Below, piece after piece: positions 10,741 to 21,065 of a DNA stretch of 64,000 nucleotides; positions within the stretch are counted from its first letter, which is position 1, and each line of letters starts with the position of its first letter. Origin of the DNA: Lunularia cruciata (lineage: Eukaryota; Streptophyta; Marchantiopsida; Lunulariales; Lunulariaceae); assembly GCA_948567375.1 (NCBI GenBank), contig OX419755.1:47386291-47450290 (forward strand). The letters run 5' to 3'. The notes below the pieces were generated by a model. The model ran no database searches, had not been told where the DNA came from, and worked only from the letters and a program-made list of their open reading frames with translations. The position numbers were made by a program, and so were the translations under genes.

Positions 10741-11560
10741 CTTGAAGTTGATTGCAAATTTCACTCCAAAGGTCGTTTCATTCCAAAGGCTTGACTATGA
10801 AGGTTGCGTAATACACTTCCTAAAATGCACAACTCCAAAAGAGTCTTTTCATCATCAAAATATTTGCCTTTTGATTTCGTGGTACTTACAATGCCCCAAT
10901 TCATATATGATCCTTCAATATACTACTTTGCTACTTTGCTACTTTGATTCTAAGGATCTAACCCAAACAAATGCAAATGCTTTTCTTACACTCAAGCACT
11001 TATGTTCTTACTACAAAGGTTCCTCAATACTACTCAATGAAGACATTCAATTGTTACTCAAAGTGCAGAAAAATATAAACAAAGAACTTGGAAGTTCTTT
11101 CCCTAAGCCTTGATTATAAAAATGTGAACCAAATTTACATTGGCTTTAAGCCTTAAATAATTCCTCAAGCTCAATCAAAAGAGATCTAACAATTGAAGTC
11201 TCTTAGAGATATAGTGTTTGCATCTACATTGTAAATTGCTAATTGTAACTTCTTACCTTACATTTAAAATTACATGCATGTTAATTATGCACCTTGTACA
11301 TGTCAAGGAAGGTGTAAAGTCTTCCACGAAGATAACTTACAAAATTTTGTCCTTCAAACTTACTACTTTGAAGGTATCAACTACAAAGATCTATACAACT
11401 CCAAATAAATTCCTCTCCAAAGGTATTTACAACTAAAAAAACTTCAACTAAAAAAGGTCTTGAGCATAAAGGTCTTTGATTACAAATTTCTACAACTATT
11501 GCAAATAACTACCTTTGCCTCCACAACTTCTATAAAATTTTTGTAATCTTTTCTTTCTCG
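10741..11560. other. Low-complexity region rich in CAAAGG and CCAAAGG words
   Basis: Short open stretches on the plus strand show no recognisable domain. Words such as CAAAGG, CCAAAGG and TACAAAG recur at irregular spacing. It is probably a continuation of the degraded coding DNA to the right, but no frame can be defended. Confidence 0.35.
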
Positions 11561-13000
11561 TCTATAATTCCCAATGGAAGGGAGTGTAAGGTTTCTTGAA
11601 ATTTCTTAGCAATGTGATCTCTAAGATGAATGGCTCATTGATCTATCTCTTCTTTGGTGTAGACCTTTCCTTCCAATGTTTGTATCTACAACTTGAGTCT
11701 TTATAGCTTTGTCTGGTGAACCTTCACTCATGTTGCTTCTTTGAAAATCCCCACTAATTTTTCTTGGGCATCTTCTATATGTTGGAGGATCTTTGCCTTC
11801 TCCTCTTCAAGGCTCATTTGGTTTGCTTGAGCTTTTGCCATCAATTCTTTTCTCATTTAGAGGCAATCTACTTCATTCTCATCCTTTAACTTAGTAGCCA
11901 TCCCTTCAAGTTGTAAAATCAATTTTCTACAATACTTTGCTAAACTTTATATCTATGGTTACAAAGTGGATCCTAGCTTTCTTCATCTTCCCTTGGATGA
12001 TTTCCACTTGCTCATCCGTTGCTTTCAAAGGCTCCTTGTACTCCTATTGCTTACCTTTGGCTTTGAGCCAAAGTGTTCTCAAGTCTCCTCGTCATTTTTG
12101 GATTTCCTTCTCTTTGTTATATGGTACATAGGAAGTGAAGTACTCTCAATATTTGCCTTGAAGTTTTCATCACAAGATTTTTACCTGCTTCATGTCTTCT
12201 TTGCATAGGCTTTGTATCTTATTTTTCTCATCCTTTGCCTTGGCCTACTCTACCCTTACCATTTAGGTGTTCTTATGCAATCTTTGTACAAGTGAAGTGT
12301 AGTCAGTGATGTCTTGTGAAGAATCTTATTATCATGTCTACTCTATCTTCTTTCCTATCCTTTTGGTTGCTTGTGCACTTTTTTTCAACTTCTTGTTCAT
12401 CTTTGATCATGTGCTAATCTTTGACATGGTGTTAGTCTTTGGCTCTAGCCTCTTCTTTGGCCTTTGTGTTAGATTGCTCCAATTTTGATCATGAGCACAT
12501 TAAGGGTGGAATTCCTCTTCAAGGTGGGCCTCTTCTTTGGATTGGAAACTTTTTTGATTTGCCCCTTCCTCAACCAACTTCTCCTTTTGTGTCCTATGCT
12601 CTTCTTCTTTGGGTGCAGCAGATTGGGCATTTTGGCATTTACTCCTTCTTTGGACCATGAGGCTTGGGATCCCTATAGTGTAAGGGAATTCTTCTCCTCC
12701 TCTTACTCTTTGTCTTCATCCTCATCCCTTGTATCTTTGGTCTCTCCTTTAGAAGATACATCAATCACTTGCAAACTTGTCTTGGATCTTTTATTGATAT
12801 TTTATGGTATAGTATGTGTTAAACACTTCTTCTTTTTCACATTGGTGTTCTCAATTTCATCCACCTTCACAAACTTACTGGTTTGAGCATACTCTTCATT
12901 AGCAAGGCACTAATTCTTAATCATCATCTTCTCTTCCGGTTGCAAATTGAAGCAGTCCTTAAGATGCCAATAAGAGGGGAATTTCTTTGGCTTCTCCTGT
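11561..13000 (-). pseudogene. Degraded coiled-coil coding region (gag-like or host-derived)
   Basis: On the minus strand the DNA reads helix- and charge-rich peptides interrupted by stops. Examples are SKLEQSNTKAKEEARAK (about 12470-12420), KFVKVDEIENTNVKKKKC (about 12880-12820), LILQLEGMATKLKDEN (about 11930-11890), MSLEEEKAKILQHIEDAQEK (about 11820-11760) and VYTKEEIDQ followed by AIHLRDHIAKKFQ (about 11680-11600). Heptad-like spacing suggests coiled coil. The plus strand here is T/C-rich and its open frames are shadows. No catalytic motif was found. It could be the gag of an unrecognised retroelement or a captured host coiled-coil gene. I do not assign a function. Confidence 0.45.
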
Positions 13001-13760
13001 TAAGAAGGTTCAAACCCATGTGAAAATATATGGCAAAGGGTGCAAGATATGTCACCTCTCTCCCCTCCTCCCCAAAAGTCCTCCAATTCCGTGAATAAGC
13101 TTCTTGTTTGCATATAGAAAAAATGAGCCAAGTTTACTTGTTCTTCTTGTCACATGTATTTGAAGAAGATAGCTTAATTGTTATTAAGGTATGTGTCTCC
13201 TTGGACTTGAATAACTTCATAATTGTTTCTATGATTGCCCTTTGGGCTGGGTTGCATATAGAACATAAGAGGCAATTTTACTTGTTTTCCTTGCCACATG
13301 TATTTGAAGAAGATAGCTTAATTGTTGTTAAGGTATGTTGTCTTCTTGAACTTAAGTAACTTCATAATTGTCTCTATGATAGCCCTTTGGGCCAGGTCCT
13401 TATAACTTCTTACCTTCCATCCATTGTTCATTCTTGCATCATCAATGGAGTCTATGATGCACTCCTTTAACTTGCATTGAGTTAGGTGTATTGGGTGTGG
13501 ATTGTCATAGCACATGGTTGCAAGTTATCTAGACCAAGAACATTTCTCCAATGTTCCTTGGTCCATGCAATTAGGTTGCCCCTACTGTCTCCCAAATGCT
13601 TCTTTGCTTGATACCTAATTTCCAAGATGATGGTGACATTGCTCAACTCCCAGAGAAAAAAGGCAACGTTCTTTCTTTGGATCACTTCTACTTTACAATG
13701 CACCATCCATTTGTTGAGGTTTGGAGATTAGAGGATGACCTCAAGGAGTCTCCTTCTTTG
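13001..13760 (-). pseudogene. Degraded helical protein fragment upstream of the coiled-coil region
   Basis: Minus-strand frames read FLWELSNVTIILEIRYQAKK and AWTKEHWRNVLGLDNLQP (13706-13482), then DSIDDARMNNGWKVRSYKDLAQR and AIIETIMKLLKFKKTTYLNNN (13515-13318). The blocks run in the same direction as the coiled-coil remains below 13000 and may be the N-terminal part of the same protein. The composition is protein-like and fits a retroelement gag-like protein better than random DNA, but I cannot name a family. Frames are broken by stops and by a 144-bp tandem duplication. Confidence 0.4.
13111..13400. repeat. Tandem duplication, unit 144 bp
   Basis: Copy 1 starts at 13111 and copy 2 at 13255, both with CATATAGAA. 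They share TTACTTGTT, CACATGTATTTGAAGAAGAT, AGCTTAATTGTT, TTAAGGTATG, AACTTCATAATTGT and CTATGAT.GCCCTTTGGGC. The unit is 144 bp, exactly 48 codons, so the duplication would keep the minus-strand frame of the degraded coding region in which it lies. Confidence 0.8.
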
Positions 13761-13939
13761 CTTCAGAGTGAGCACCATGTTGCTTATCAAGGGGTGAGGG
13801 TGAAGGCAAAGGTGAAGGTTGAAGCACAAAAGCAAAGGCTAAAACAACTACAAAGACCTCTATCATGAGATGTTTCCAAATGCTCCTTCGGCTAGAGATG
13901 TAACTGACTACAGAAAGTAAAATTGAGTAAGTATTCACT

Positions 13940-15393
13940 TGAATTAATAGTCAAAAACTGTCAAAATTGGTATTCAATGATTGGGTAGTTGGTGAGCCAT
14001 CACTCTACTCACATGTAAGTGACACCTTTGGTGACTAGTCCTTCTCTACACATGCAAATCAATCTTTGAATGTAAAGTATCTCCCTCGAATGAAAATAGT
14101 CTTTGGCAATAGTTCTTTAACCAAGTTGCAACATATTCAAATGATGTACATCCTTCAGATGCATTGAGGTTAAGGCCAAAGGTCTTTAGGAGCAAAGGCC
14201 TTTGCACTCATACTCTTTGTACTTTGCTTCTCCTTCAGACGCAACACCTTGGGCATTCTTCCTTTAGAGTGTCTTTGGCTTCATACAAGCTCCCCTTTGT
14301 ACTTGTGCATACACAAATACAACCTGCAAAGAAACTCGACTAAAACATTTTTCCTCCATAAACAAGTATTTTATCATATCCTTATGAACAAGAGTGAAAT
14401 TAATAAAAGAAGAGAAAGTTATTAAAATATAAGCATCACAATTATTTTGATAATAGCACACCATGTATTAACTTAATTTGTATGTAACTAATCAATCTTA
14501 TTACGTGACATATAAAGGTTATTAAAGTAATATTTATTACATGATATAATAAAATCTGTAATTTCATATATGATACTAATATGATATATTAATGATAAAT
14601 ATATAGGCTATTCTAGTCATAGAAGAAGTGACTGAAGTCAGTGGTCCGATCTTGATCTAAACTTATCACTCCATGTACAAATTTTAATCATTCAGAAACA
14701 AACGTTGTACTCTATTTTCACTCAATTTTAGTTCAAAATGCAAGAGTCTTCAATCACATATAAAACAAATAAAATCCGATACAAGTAATTGATTTCAATA
14801 AATTCTAAAAGATTTTCAAGCTCCATTAGAGGAAATCTTTCTAAACCAGGTTGGGAGAGGACCCCGCTTGATTAAAATGATTCGATCTCCTCATTGAGAT
14901 TGTATATCTAATGAACTGAAGCAGCGACAAATGATATTGAAATTCTTACTTAAACTTTGGACACTCCGTCGGCCTGTTCTAGGTGTGAGCTTCTGAAATA
15001 CAAATCTTTCCAGTCAGACAATGGAGACTATAAGTTTCCAGTTTTCTAATCCTTATTTCTAACCTTTTTAGCAGTTGACTATATTGCTAGAGATGTTCCA
15101 ATGATTCAACATCACATATTGAGAAATAGATATGTCAAATGACAAATCTCAGCTGCAACTGAAAGAAACTCATTAGCTTTCAAATTTCAATTTTACATTT
15201 GTGATTTCCGGCTTAGTGCTTAATAGGGTTATGTCTATTAAGCATGCCTAAACCCTTAGTAACTTTTGATTTACAAGTCCAAATGAGTAGATTTTTGGTT
15301 CATGAGAAAAATTATTTGTAGAGCTATTGGTGTTCACAGAGCCTGAGTGAAGTAGAGGATATATTCTCATAGTAGCTGTTTAGAGCTTTTAGA
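13940..15393. other. AT-rich spacer, no gene; may include the LINE 5' UTR
   Basis: No coding region recognised. Short palindromes occur (CAAAGGCCTTTG near 14192). The last few hundred bases before 15394 could be the 5' untranslated region of the LINE, but no boundary or target-site duplication was identified. Confidence 0.4.
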
Positions 15394-16234
15394 ATGGAAG
15401 CTTCCAAGATGATGCAAGACATTGCTGAGATAGCTTCAAAACAGCAACAGCTTGCTGAAATGTATAGAAAAGCAAATGACTTCCACAAGGAACTCAAGAG
15501 CTTTTTTGCCCCCATGTCTCAAATGCATGAACACTCTTATGGCAGATTTGCAAACCGTAAGAGCTGATGTCTTGATTGTGAAAGAATCTCTGAATTTGAT
15601 CACCATAGATATCCAAGAACTCAAGAAGAGTAGCAATTTGATTTTAGACTCCACAAATGGTATGGTGGATGCTACTAAGAAGGTTTCTTCCTTGGGAGCA
15701 CAAGCCACTAACATTGCTTCACAAAATGGAGGGTTGCAAGAGATGGTTGACACATTAGAGGTCAAGATGAAGTCATATGTTGAAGCTACTAAGGTGGCTC
15801 AAATCTCTTACTTGCAAGAGCATGAGGTTGAGAAGGAGAACCAATTGGTCAGAATGAAGAACTTGAGGATTTCAGGTTTGCCAGAGAGTGAGAAGGAAGA
15901 CACCAAGGCCATAGTGTGTGAGTTTATTGCTGATTCTTTGAGAGTCCATGATCCTCAGATTTTGCAAGCATATAGATTAGGACAACAAGATGCACAACCA
16001 AGAAGCATTTTGATCAGGTTTGGCTCAGAAACTCAAAGGAATGCAATGATGGATAACAAGGCTATATTGAAGGGGTGGCGTATCTGGTTGGACTCTGATC
16101 TCACACCTCTCCAATGGCAAGCAAAGAAGGGAGAATTAGTAAAAGTGAAGGAGGCTCAACAAGCAGGTTTTGTTGCATTCTTGAGAGATAATAGAGCTAT
16201 GATTACTCAAAAGAAATTGTCAGCTACTGCATAG
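15394..16234 (+). CDS. LINE ORF1 protein, L1-like RNA-binding (frameshifted N-terminus)
   Basis: The long open stretch (15452-16234, up to 260 residues) reads a coiled-coil half (VKESLNLITIDIQELKKSS; NGGLQEMVDTLEVKMKSYVE). An RRM-like half follows with LRISGLPESEKEDTKAIVCEF, DPQILQAYRLG, RSILIRFGSETQRNAMMDNK and LDSDLTPLQWQAKKGEL. This matches L1-type ORF1 organisation, whose product packages LINE RNA. A better start is the ATG at 15394 (MEASKMMQDIAEIASKQQ), but it is in a different frame. A one-base shift is needed between about 15490 and 15535, next to a T6/C5 run. The ORF ends at TAG, in frame with ORF2. Confidence 0.7.
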
Positions 16235-16252
16235 CAATTCCAGACCCTTAGA
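16226..16252 (+). promoter_or_regulatory. ORF1/ORF2 junction: in-frame TAG in TAG-CAA-TTC context
   Basis: ORF1 and ORF2 are in the same frame and are separated by a single TAG at 16232-16234, followed by CAATTC. The leaky-stop consensus first seen in tobamoviruses is UAG-CAR-YYA; here the first five of the six following positions fit. ORF2 has no own ATG near its start, so readthrough or termination-reinitiation would be needed to make it. The role is inferred from context only. Confidence 0.4.
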
Positions 16253-18496
16253 GTGCTGTTTTGGAATGTTCATGGCCTCACACATACCAAGTACTCCAGC
16301 GCTAAGCCTTTGTGGGATGATGCTGATCTGATCAATCTTGTGGAGACATGGGAACATGAAGGAAACACCATTCAAGATACTGAAGGATTCACTCTTGTTG
16401 GTTCAACCTGGAACAAGCGGAGACAACATAGAAGAAGGGGCTTTGGAGGTATTGCTACTTACGTTAGATTTAGCTTTGAAAAATTAGTCTCTTTGATAGG
16501 TCAAGATTCAAGTGGACAATACCAATGGCTGAGGATTGGAGGAGTTGCCACACCTTGCTTCATTGCTGTTTGTTACTTTGCCCCATTGACATCACCAATC
16601 TATTCAAGTGGAGTTCTCAACACCATGCAACCTTTCCACTCCTTGACAAAGGATGTGTTAGAGTTTCAAAGTAAAGGTGCAGTACTTGTTCTAGGTGATT
16701 TCAATGCTAGGATCCAAGCCTCTCAGATCCCTGAGTCGAGTGACCTTGAGAATGATCCTTTTCATAGCTTGATAGACCATTCTAGTGCTTGGTCACACTC
16801 TTCCAAAGATCCTATGTCCAACTCCATGAATGAGCACTTTTTGAGCTTTGGTGCCAATTGTAGCTTGAAGATCTTGAATGGCCTTTCTCAATTTCCAAAA
16901 ACTTGTAAAAGCACATGCTTTGCCTCTGGTGGATCAAGCACCGTAGATTATATGCTCACTTCAGCTAATGATATCCATCATGTCTCAGATTTTGCTATTT
17001 TAGATCCTCAACCAAAATCTGACCATGCACCTCTATCTTGTACCATCTTTCTTCCCTGCCTCAATAGAACCACATTACCTATTGACCATGCCTTTAGAGG
17101 GAAACTTCGTCTAGATTTTCACAAGAGAGACTTGTACCAAAAAGCTATCCAAGAGAAATTGAGTTCTATGGAGTGGAGTTCTAATTTTCAACAATGTAGT
17201 GATCAATTGGTTGAACTTCTTCAATCTAAATCAACTTCTTTGTTTCCAAGAGGCTCTCACAAGAAGGGACTTGGTCTCCCTTGCAATAGGTGGTATGATG
17301 CTGATTGCAAAATGGCAAGGATCAAAGCTATGGATAGGTCTCTTGATCAGATTGCACAAAATCAGGCCTTTGTTTCATACAAAAACTTGGTGAAGTGCAA
17401 AAAGCGAGCATTTTTGAGACTCAAGGGGGTTGAGTTGAGCACCGAACTGAAAAGCGATCCCAAGGCTTTCTGGAAGACGGTAACCATCAGATCTCCATCT
17501 CCATCGCTAGACCTGAATGAGCTTTGTGACTATGTGAAGGATCTGTACTTTTTCCCTAATGCTCCAAGCATGGCACCTTGCCTTGGATCTACTCTCACCA
17601 TCTCTGAAGCTGATGTCAAGTACCAATTGAAGAAGTTGGCCAATGGTAAGGCTAAAGACCTTGATGGACTATGTGTTGAACTTTTGAAGTGGGGCGGCAA
17701 CCATTTGATTGCAATACTCACTTCTCATTTGAATGAGGCAATCAAGTGTGGCTTTCCTGATAAATGGTGCTTCAAGAAGGTAGTTCCTATTCACAAGTCA
17801 GGCAAGAGAGATGTTGTCACCAATTACCGTACCATACTTGTTGGTAGTGTCTTTGCCAAGTTGTATGGTCAAATTTTGGAGTCGAGGTTGAGCACTTGGG
17901 CTGAAAAGTACGAAATTCAAGCTAAGTGCCAAGCTGGTTTCAGATCAGGCTTTAGTACTTTGGACCACCTATTGGTACTCCATGTTTTGTGGTGGAAATC
18001 TAAGGGTGTTGGGAGAGCTCTCTATGTTGCATTTATTGATTTCAGGAAGGCCTTTGATAAGGTGCTGAGGAAATCTCTAAGTGAGAGACTCACTGAAGTG
18101 GGTGTTTCAGCTGATCTGATTGGTGCTATCTCTAGACTTTATGAGAAAGTGATTGTGAAACTTTTATCTTTGAGCTCTCAAGATGTCCTTAGCACAATGG
18201 GTGTGATTCAAGGTTGCTCTCTATCTCCAACTCTATTTGGAATCTTAATCAATGATCTAGAGATTCTACTCATGGAAGCTGGAGCTACGGGTGTACAGGT
18301 TGGTTCTTTGATGATACATGCACTCCTTTATGCAGATGATGTAGTGCTCCTCTCCACAAATCCACAGAGTTTACAGAAGCTGTTGGTTTCTCTACTTTGC
18401 TTTTGCAATCAAACAAAGATGGAGGTGAACCTTGACAAGTCCAAGGCGATTGTGGTGGGTTCTAAAGGTGTCACACCTTTCTTTTTTGATGGATAG
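16253..18496 (+). CDS. LINE ORF2: endonuclease and reverse transcriptase
   Basis: About 747 residues. The endonuclease shows LFWNVHGL (catalytic Asn), LVETWEHE (Glu), LGDFNARI (Asp/Asn), STVDYMLTS and SDHAPLS (Asp-His). The RT shows VVPIHKSGKRDVVTNYR, QAGFRSGFSTLDHL, YVAFIDFRKAFDKV (first catalytic Asp), GVIQGCSLSPTLFGILIN and LLYADDVVLLS (YADD). All catalytic residues I can place are present. In LINEs the endonuclease nicks target DNA and RT copies the RNA from the nick. There is no ATG near the start: the frame opens directly after the ORF1 TAG with six codons and then GTG. TAG at 18494 ends the frame before the homology ends. Confidence 0.85.
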   Translation: MLFWNVHGLTHTKYSSAKPLWDDADLINLVETWEHEGNTIQDTEGFTLVGSTWNKRRQHRRRGFGGIATYVRFSFEKLVSLIGQDSSGQYQWLRIGGVATPCFIAVCYFAPLTSPIYSSGVLNTMQPFHSLTKDVLEFQSKGAVLVLGDFNARIQASQIPESSDLENDPFHSLIDHSSAWSHSSKDPMSNSMNEHFLSFGANCSLKILNGLSQFPKTCKSTCFASGGSSTVDYMLTSANDIHHVSDFAILDPQPKSDHAPLSCTIFLPCLNRTTLPIDHAFRGKLRLDFHKRDLYQKAIQEKLSSMEWSSNFQQCSDQLVELLQSKSTSLFPRGSHKKGLGLPCNRWYDADCKMARIKAMDRSLDQIAQNQAFVSYKNLVKCKKRAFLRLKGVELSTELKSDPKAFWKTVTIRSPSPSLDLNELCDYVKDLYFFPNAPSMAPCLGSTLTISEADVKYQLKKLANGKAKDLDGLCVELLKWGGNHLIAILTSHLNEAIKCGFPDKWCFKKVVPIHKSGKRDVVTNYRTILVGSVFAKLYGQILESRLSTWAEKYEIQAKCQAGFRSGFSTLDHLLVLHVLWWKSKGVGRALYVAFIDFRKAFDKVLRKSLSERLTEVGVSADLIGAISRLYEKVIVKLLSLSSQDVLSTMGVIQGCSLSPTLFGILINDLEILLMEAGATGVQVGSLMIHALLYADDVVLLSTNPQSLQKLLVSLLCFCNQTKMEVNLDKSKAIVVGSKGVTPFFFDG

Positions 18497-18643
18497 CAAT
18501 TGGAGCATATTTCTTCTTATAATTACTTGGGCCTTGAGTTTTCTCATGACTATAGTTGGTCTACTTGTGTGAAGATGAGAATCAATGTAGGCTTTAGAGC
18601 TTTGTATTCACTCATGAACCTAAACCAATTTGTTACAGATTGA

Positions 18644-21065
18644 TCATATGCACTAGGCTCACATTTCATGTGTTTTGTATTGTGTTTCCAGCCTTTTGAC
18701 TCTTTGGGTCTTATGTGTTTTATATTTCATTGTTCATTGTTCATTATTATGTTTCAAAACATAACCAGTACTGTACTAATGCAAAGTTCAACCCCGATCC
18801 AAATTAAGAATCATTTCGCATAATCACAATAGTCAAGGCAAATGACTGCATAGTATTTGATATTAAGAATCAACTGTATCACCAGATAAAATTTTCATAG
18901 CCAATCTGTATTTCAAAATTCGAATTGGAAGATGCATCTCGGTTCTCTACCATACTCTTTAACTAGAAGAACAATGAACCCTCTTAATTTTGATTAAAAA
19001 ACGACGGTATTTCCTCGTCTTTTAGCACCTATTAGTCTTTTGGTACTTCGTAACTACTCAAATAAACTTCAAATTAACACAAGGTCGATTGTATTGGGCT
19101 TCCATATCGTCGCTAAGGTTCGCTACACCACCGAGAAGTCAGTAGGCATCCCTTGCGAAGGAGCCCTTCCTATCCATTACGTCCAATGCAAGATTCAATG
19201 TGTGCAAATGGAAGTGAAAAGAATTAGCCTGGAACTATTGTGGACTGAAAAACCAGGCTTCTTGTTATACAAGGTGCGAACCATATCCCATCAGCAACAT
19301 AACTTTAGCACAATTTTCTGCACAATTTTCCTTCATGCAACTGGAGTTACGGTAGTATCTTCAGGCGTATTAATCAGAACAGTCTTCAATGGCATGGACC
19401 ATCGCATTGCCGAGTTTGCGTCTTTGCAACTGAATTTTCGAAGAGGCTTTCTTGATGTCATGCATTACGCAAAAGACAGTACCAGATGACGAGATTTGCT
19501 TTGAACATCGATGCCTAAAAGTTCCCAAGTACCAGTTTCCTCCCCCACCGCCGCTGCCTGTTGGGCAAATCTGCGTAAAAAAGGTGGTCCGGACATGTTA
19601 TGAGCGCTTCTTCTGGTTTAAGTGCAGGTACTGTACGACCTGCACTCAAACATGGAGTTGATTGAGAAGTTTCCGGGCGGGAGAGGAATAGGAACATAAA
19701 AGACCGTAATGGACTGCACCGCAAAGTCCTCAAATGTCCAAGGCTGGCTGGTTTAGACCAGGAAAGAGGGCACCATCTCTCGACAAAACCAACCCACTAA
19801 GTCCTATAATAGTGCAGTAGAGGAAACTCTCCTCTATCTCCATCTACCAGCTCTTCTTGGTCGCACGTTAAGAATGAAACATTGGCAGCATCTTCTAAAT
19901 ACACTACTCAGTGCGGACCCTCATATAGCAAGATCGACCTCAAAGTAGAGGTTTCTTCGACCATCAATCCACACGCCGTCCGGGTGAGAAGAACGTAATG
20001 GTATTCAGTTTACACCTGGAAATTTGCATATGAAGATACTGGTCCTGTCTGGGCTATATACGGCTAGTAGATTTTTTTTAAACCAAGAAATCTAGAGAGA
20101 TGAGTGAATGCAGTGCATGTGCATGCACGGTCTTCCAGAGTAAAAGTTAAATTATCAGATCCATGAACAGTATACCGTAGACTTCAGGGAGAGAGCTAAG
20201 CCACCTACCCCGACCAACAGGAGGGAGGAAAAAAGTCATTGACCACTCTCTATGATTGTCAAGAGTGAGGTTTACTATCTTACTCTGACCAAGTTATGTA
20301 GCACTGTGACATAAGGTAAGCATCCCACCAGAGTCGCATTGGAGAAGTTCACTCATTAAGGTCTAAAAGAATCACGCCTGCACCAACAACGGCGGCGGTT
20401 TGAAGTTCGATGATGTGTTTCATGGACTCCACTCTATTCAATGACTTGCGACGAATGATGCAAAGCGCACACACGTACACAGGCAGGCTATGAACTTGGT
20501 GAGCTTTTGCAGTGTACTCTCCAATAGGGACGTAGTGACCGGGGTGATAGAGCAGCTTCGATTCATTCATGTCTCCATTCCATGTGGGTACGGGGAATGG
20601 ACTGTTTGGGGAAAGCATTTGGCATAATATAATAATTGGTGATTAGCAACTTCGATTTAGAGCGGTACTGTAGTAGGTGAGTGGTACCCACATAGCTACG
20701 TAGACCAAGACCATGCAGAAAGACTTTGAAATTGGCAGATAAATTTATATTGGACTGGCTAGTGCCAGAAATTAGTGAAAGAGACCTATAAGCGTCCTGA
20801 CATGAGTATCTCAGACGACAAAAAGTGCGATTGAGACAGACCGTAGGTGCTGAAGCCACGCATAAAAAGAAGCTCAGTGAGTTCCAAGAAAAATCGATAG
20901 TGAGAAGGAAAAACTCGCACGATAGTGGGTGTGAAGGCTTTCATCTGTGAATGCTCTTTTTATAAGAATGATTCAGTATTCCACATTTTACATAGGGAGG
21001 AAGACGCGCTGTGGATTTGTGGACAAAGATTGGATCGCGAGACAACTCTTGAGGGTTGGTCTGAT
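18644..21065. other. Unassigned intergenic region between LINE and SULTR4-like gene
   Basis: The left part (to about 18800) is T-rich and may be LINE 3' sequence. From about 19000 the base composition rises towards that of the gene region. Open stretches on both strands (plus 19040-19489, minus 20349-20859) lack ATG starts or recognisable domains. The right part must include the 3' UTR of the sulfate transporter. No poly(A) signal was assigned with confidence. Confidence 0.4.
19452..19661 (+). CDS. Hypothetical small cysteine- and proline-rich ORF
   Basis: A 69-codon frame starting with two ATGs. It reads FPPPPPLPVGQICVKKVVRTC and ends FKCRYCTTCTQTW, with paired cysteines. No signal peptide is visible at its own start. 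The open stretch before it (19040-19489) is in another frame and also has Cys-x3-Cys (QCKIQCVQM), so this could be an exon of a larger gene whose structure I cannot resolve. No function assigned. Confidence 0.2.
   Translation: MMSCITQKTVPDDEICFEHRCLKVPKYQFPPPPPLPVGQICVKKVVRTCYERFFWFKCRYCTTCTQTWS

Larger units (their letters stand above)
15394..18643 (+). mobile_element. LINE (non-LTR retrotransposon), 3' truncated
   Basis: A plus-strand element with an RNA-binding ORF1 and an ORF2 carrying apurinic endonuclease and reverse transcriptase. From 15452 to 18643 it is one continuous reading frame broken only by two TAG codons (16232-16234 and 18494-18496), closed by TGA at 18641-18643. RT homology still runs after the second TAG (SYNYLGLEFSHDYSW, FRALYSLMNL) and then stops. 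The usual C-terminal region and a poly(A) tail are not visible, so the 3' end is deleted or replaced. It is better preserved than any LTR element in the window. Confidence 0.85.

Noticed and set aside
11937..12886. Plus-strand hydrophobic open frames resembling membrane proteins
   Set aside because: The T/C-rich plus strand is the complement of A/G-rich coiled-coil coding sequence. The minus strand has the better protein-like signal.
20349..20859. Minus-strand open frames just beyond the transporter stop codon as extra exons
   Set aside because: The STAS domain and C-terminal tail end naturally at the stop at 21066-21068. No splice signal or homology supports continuation.
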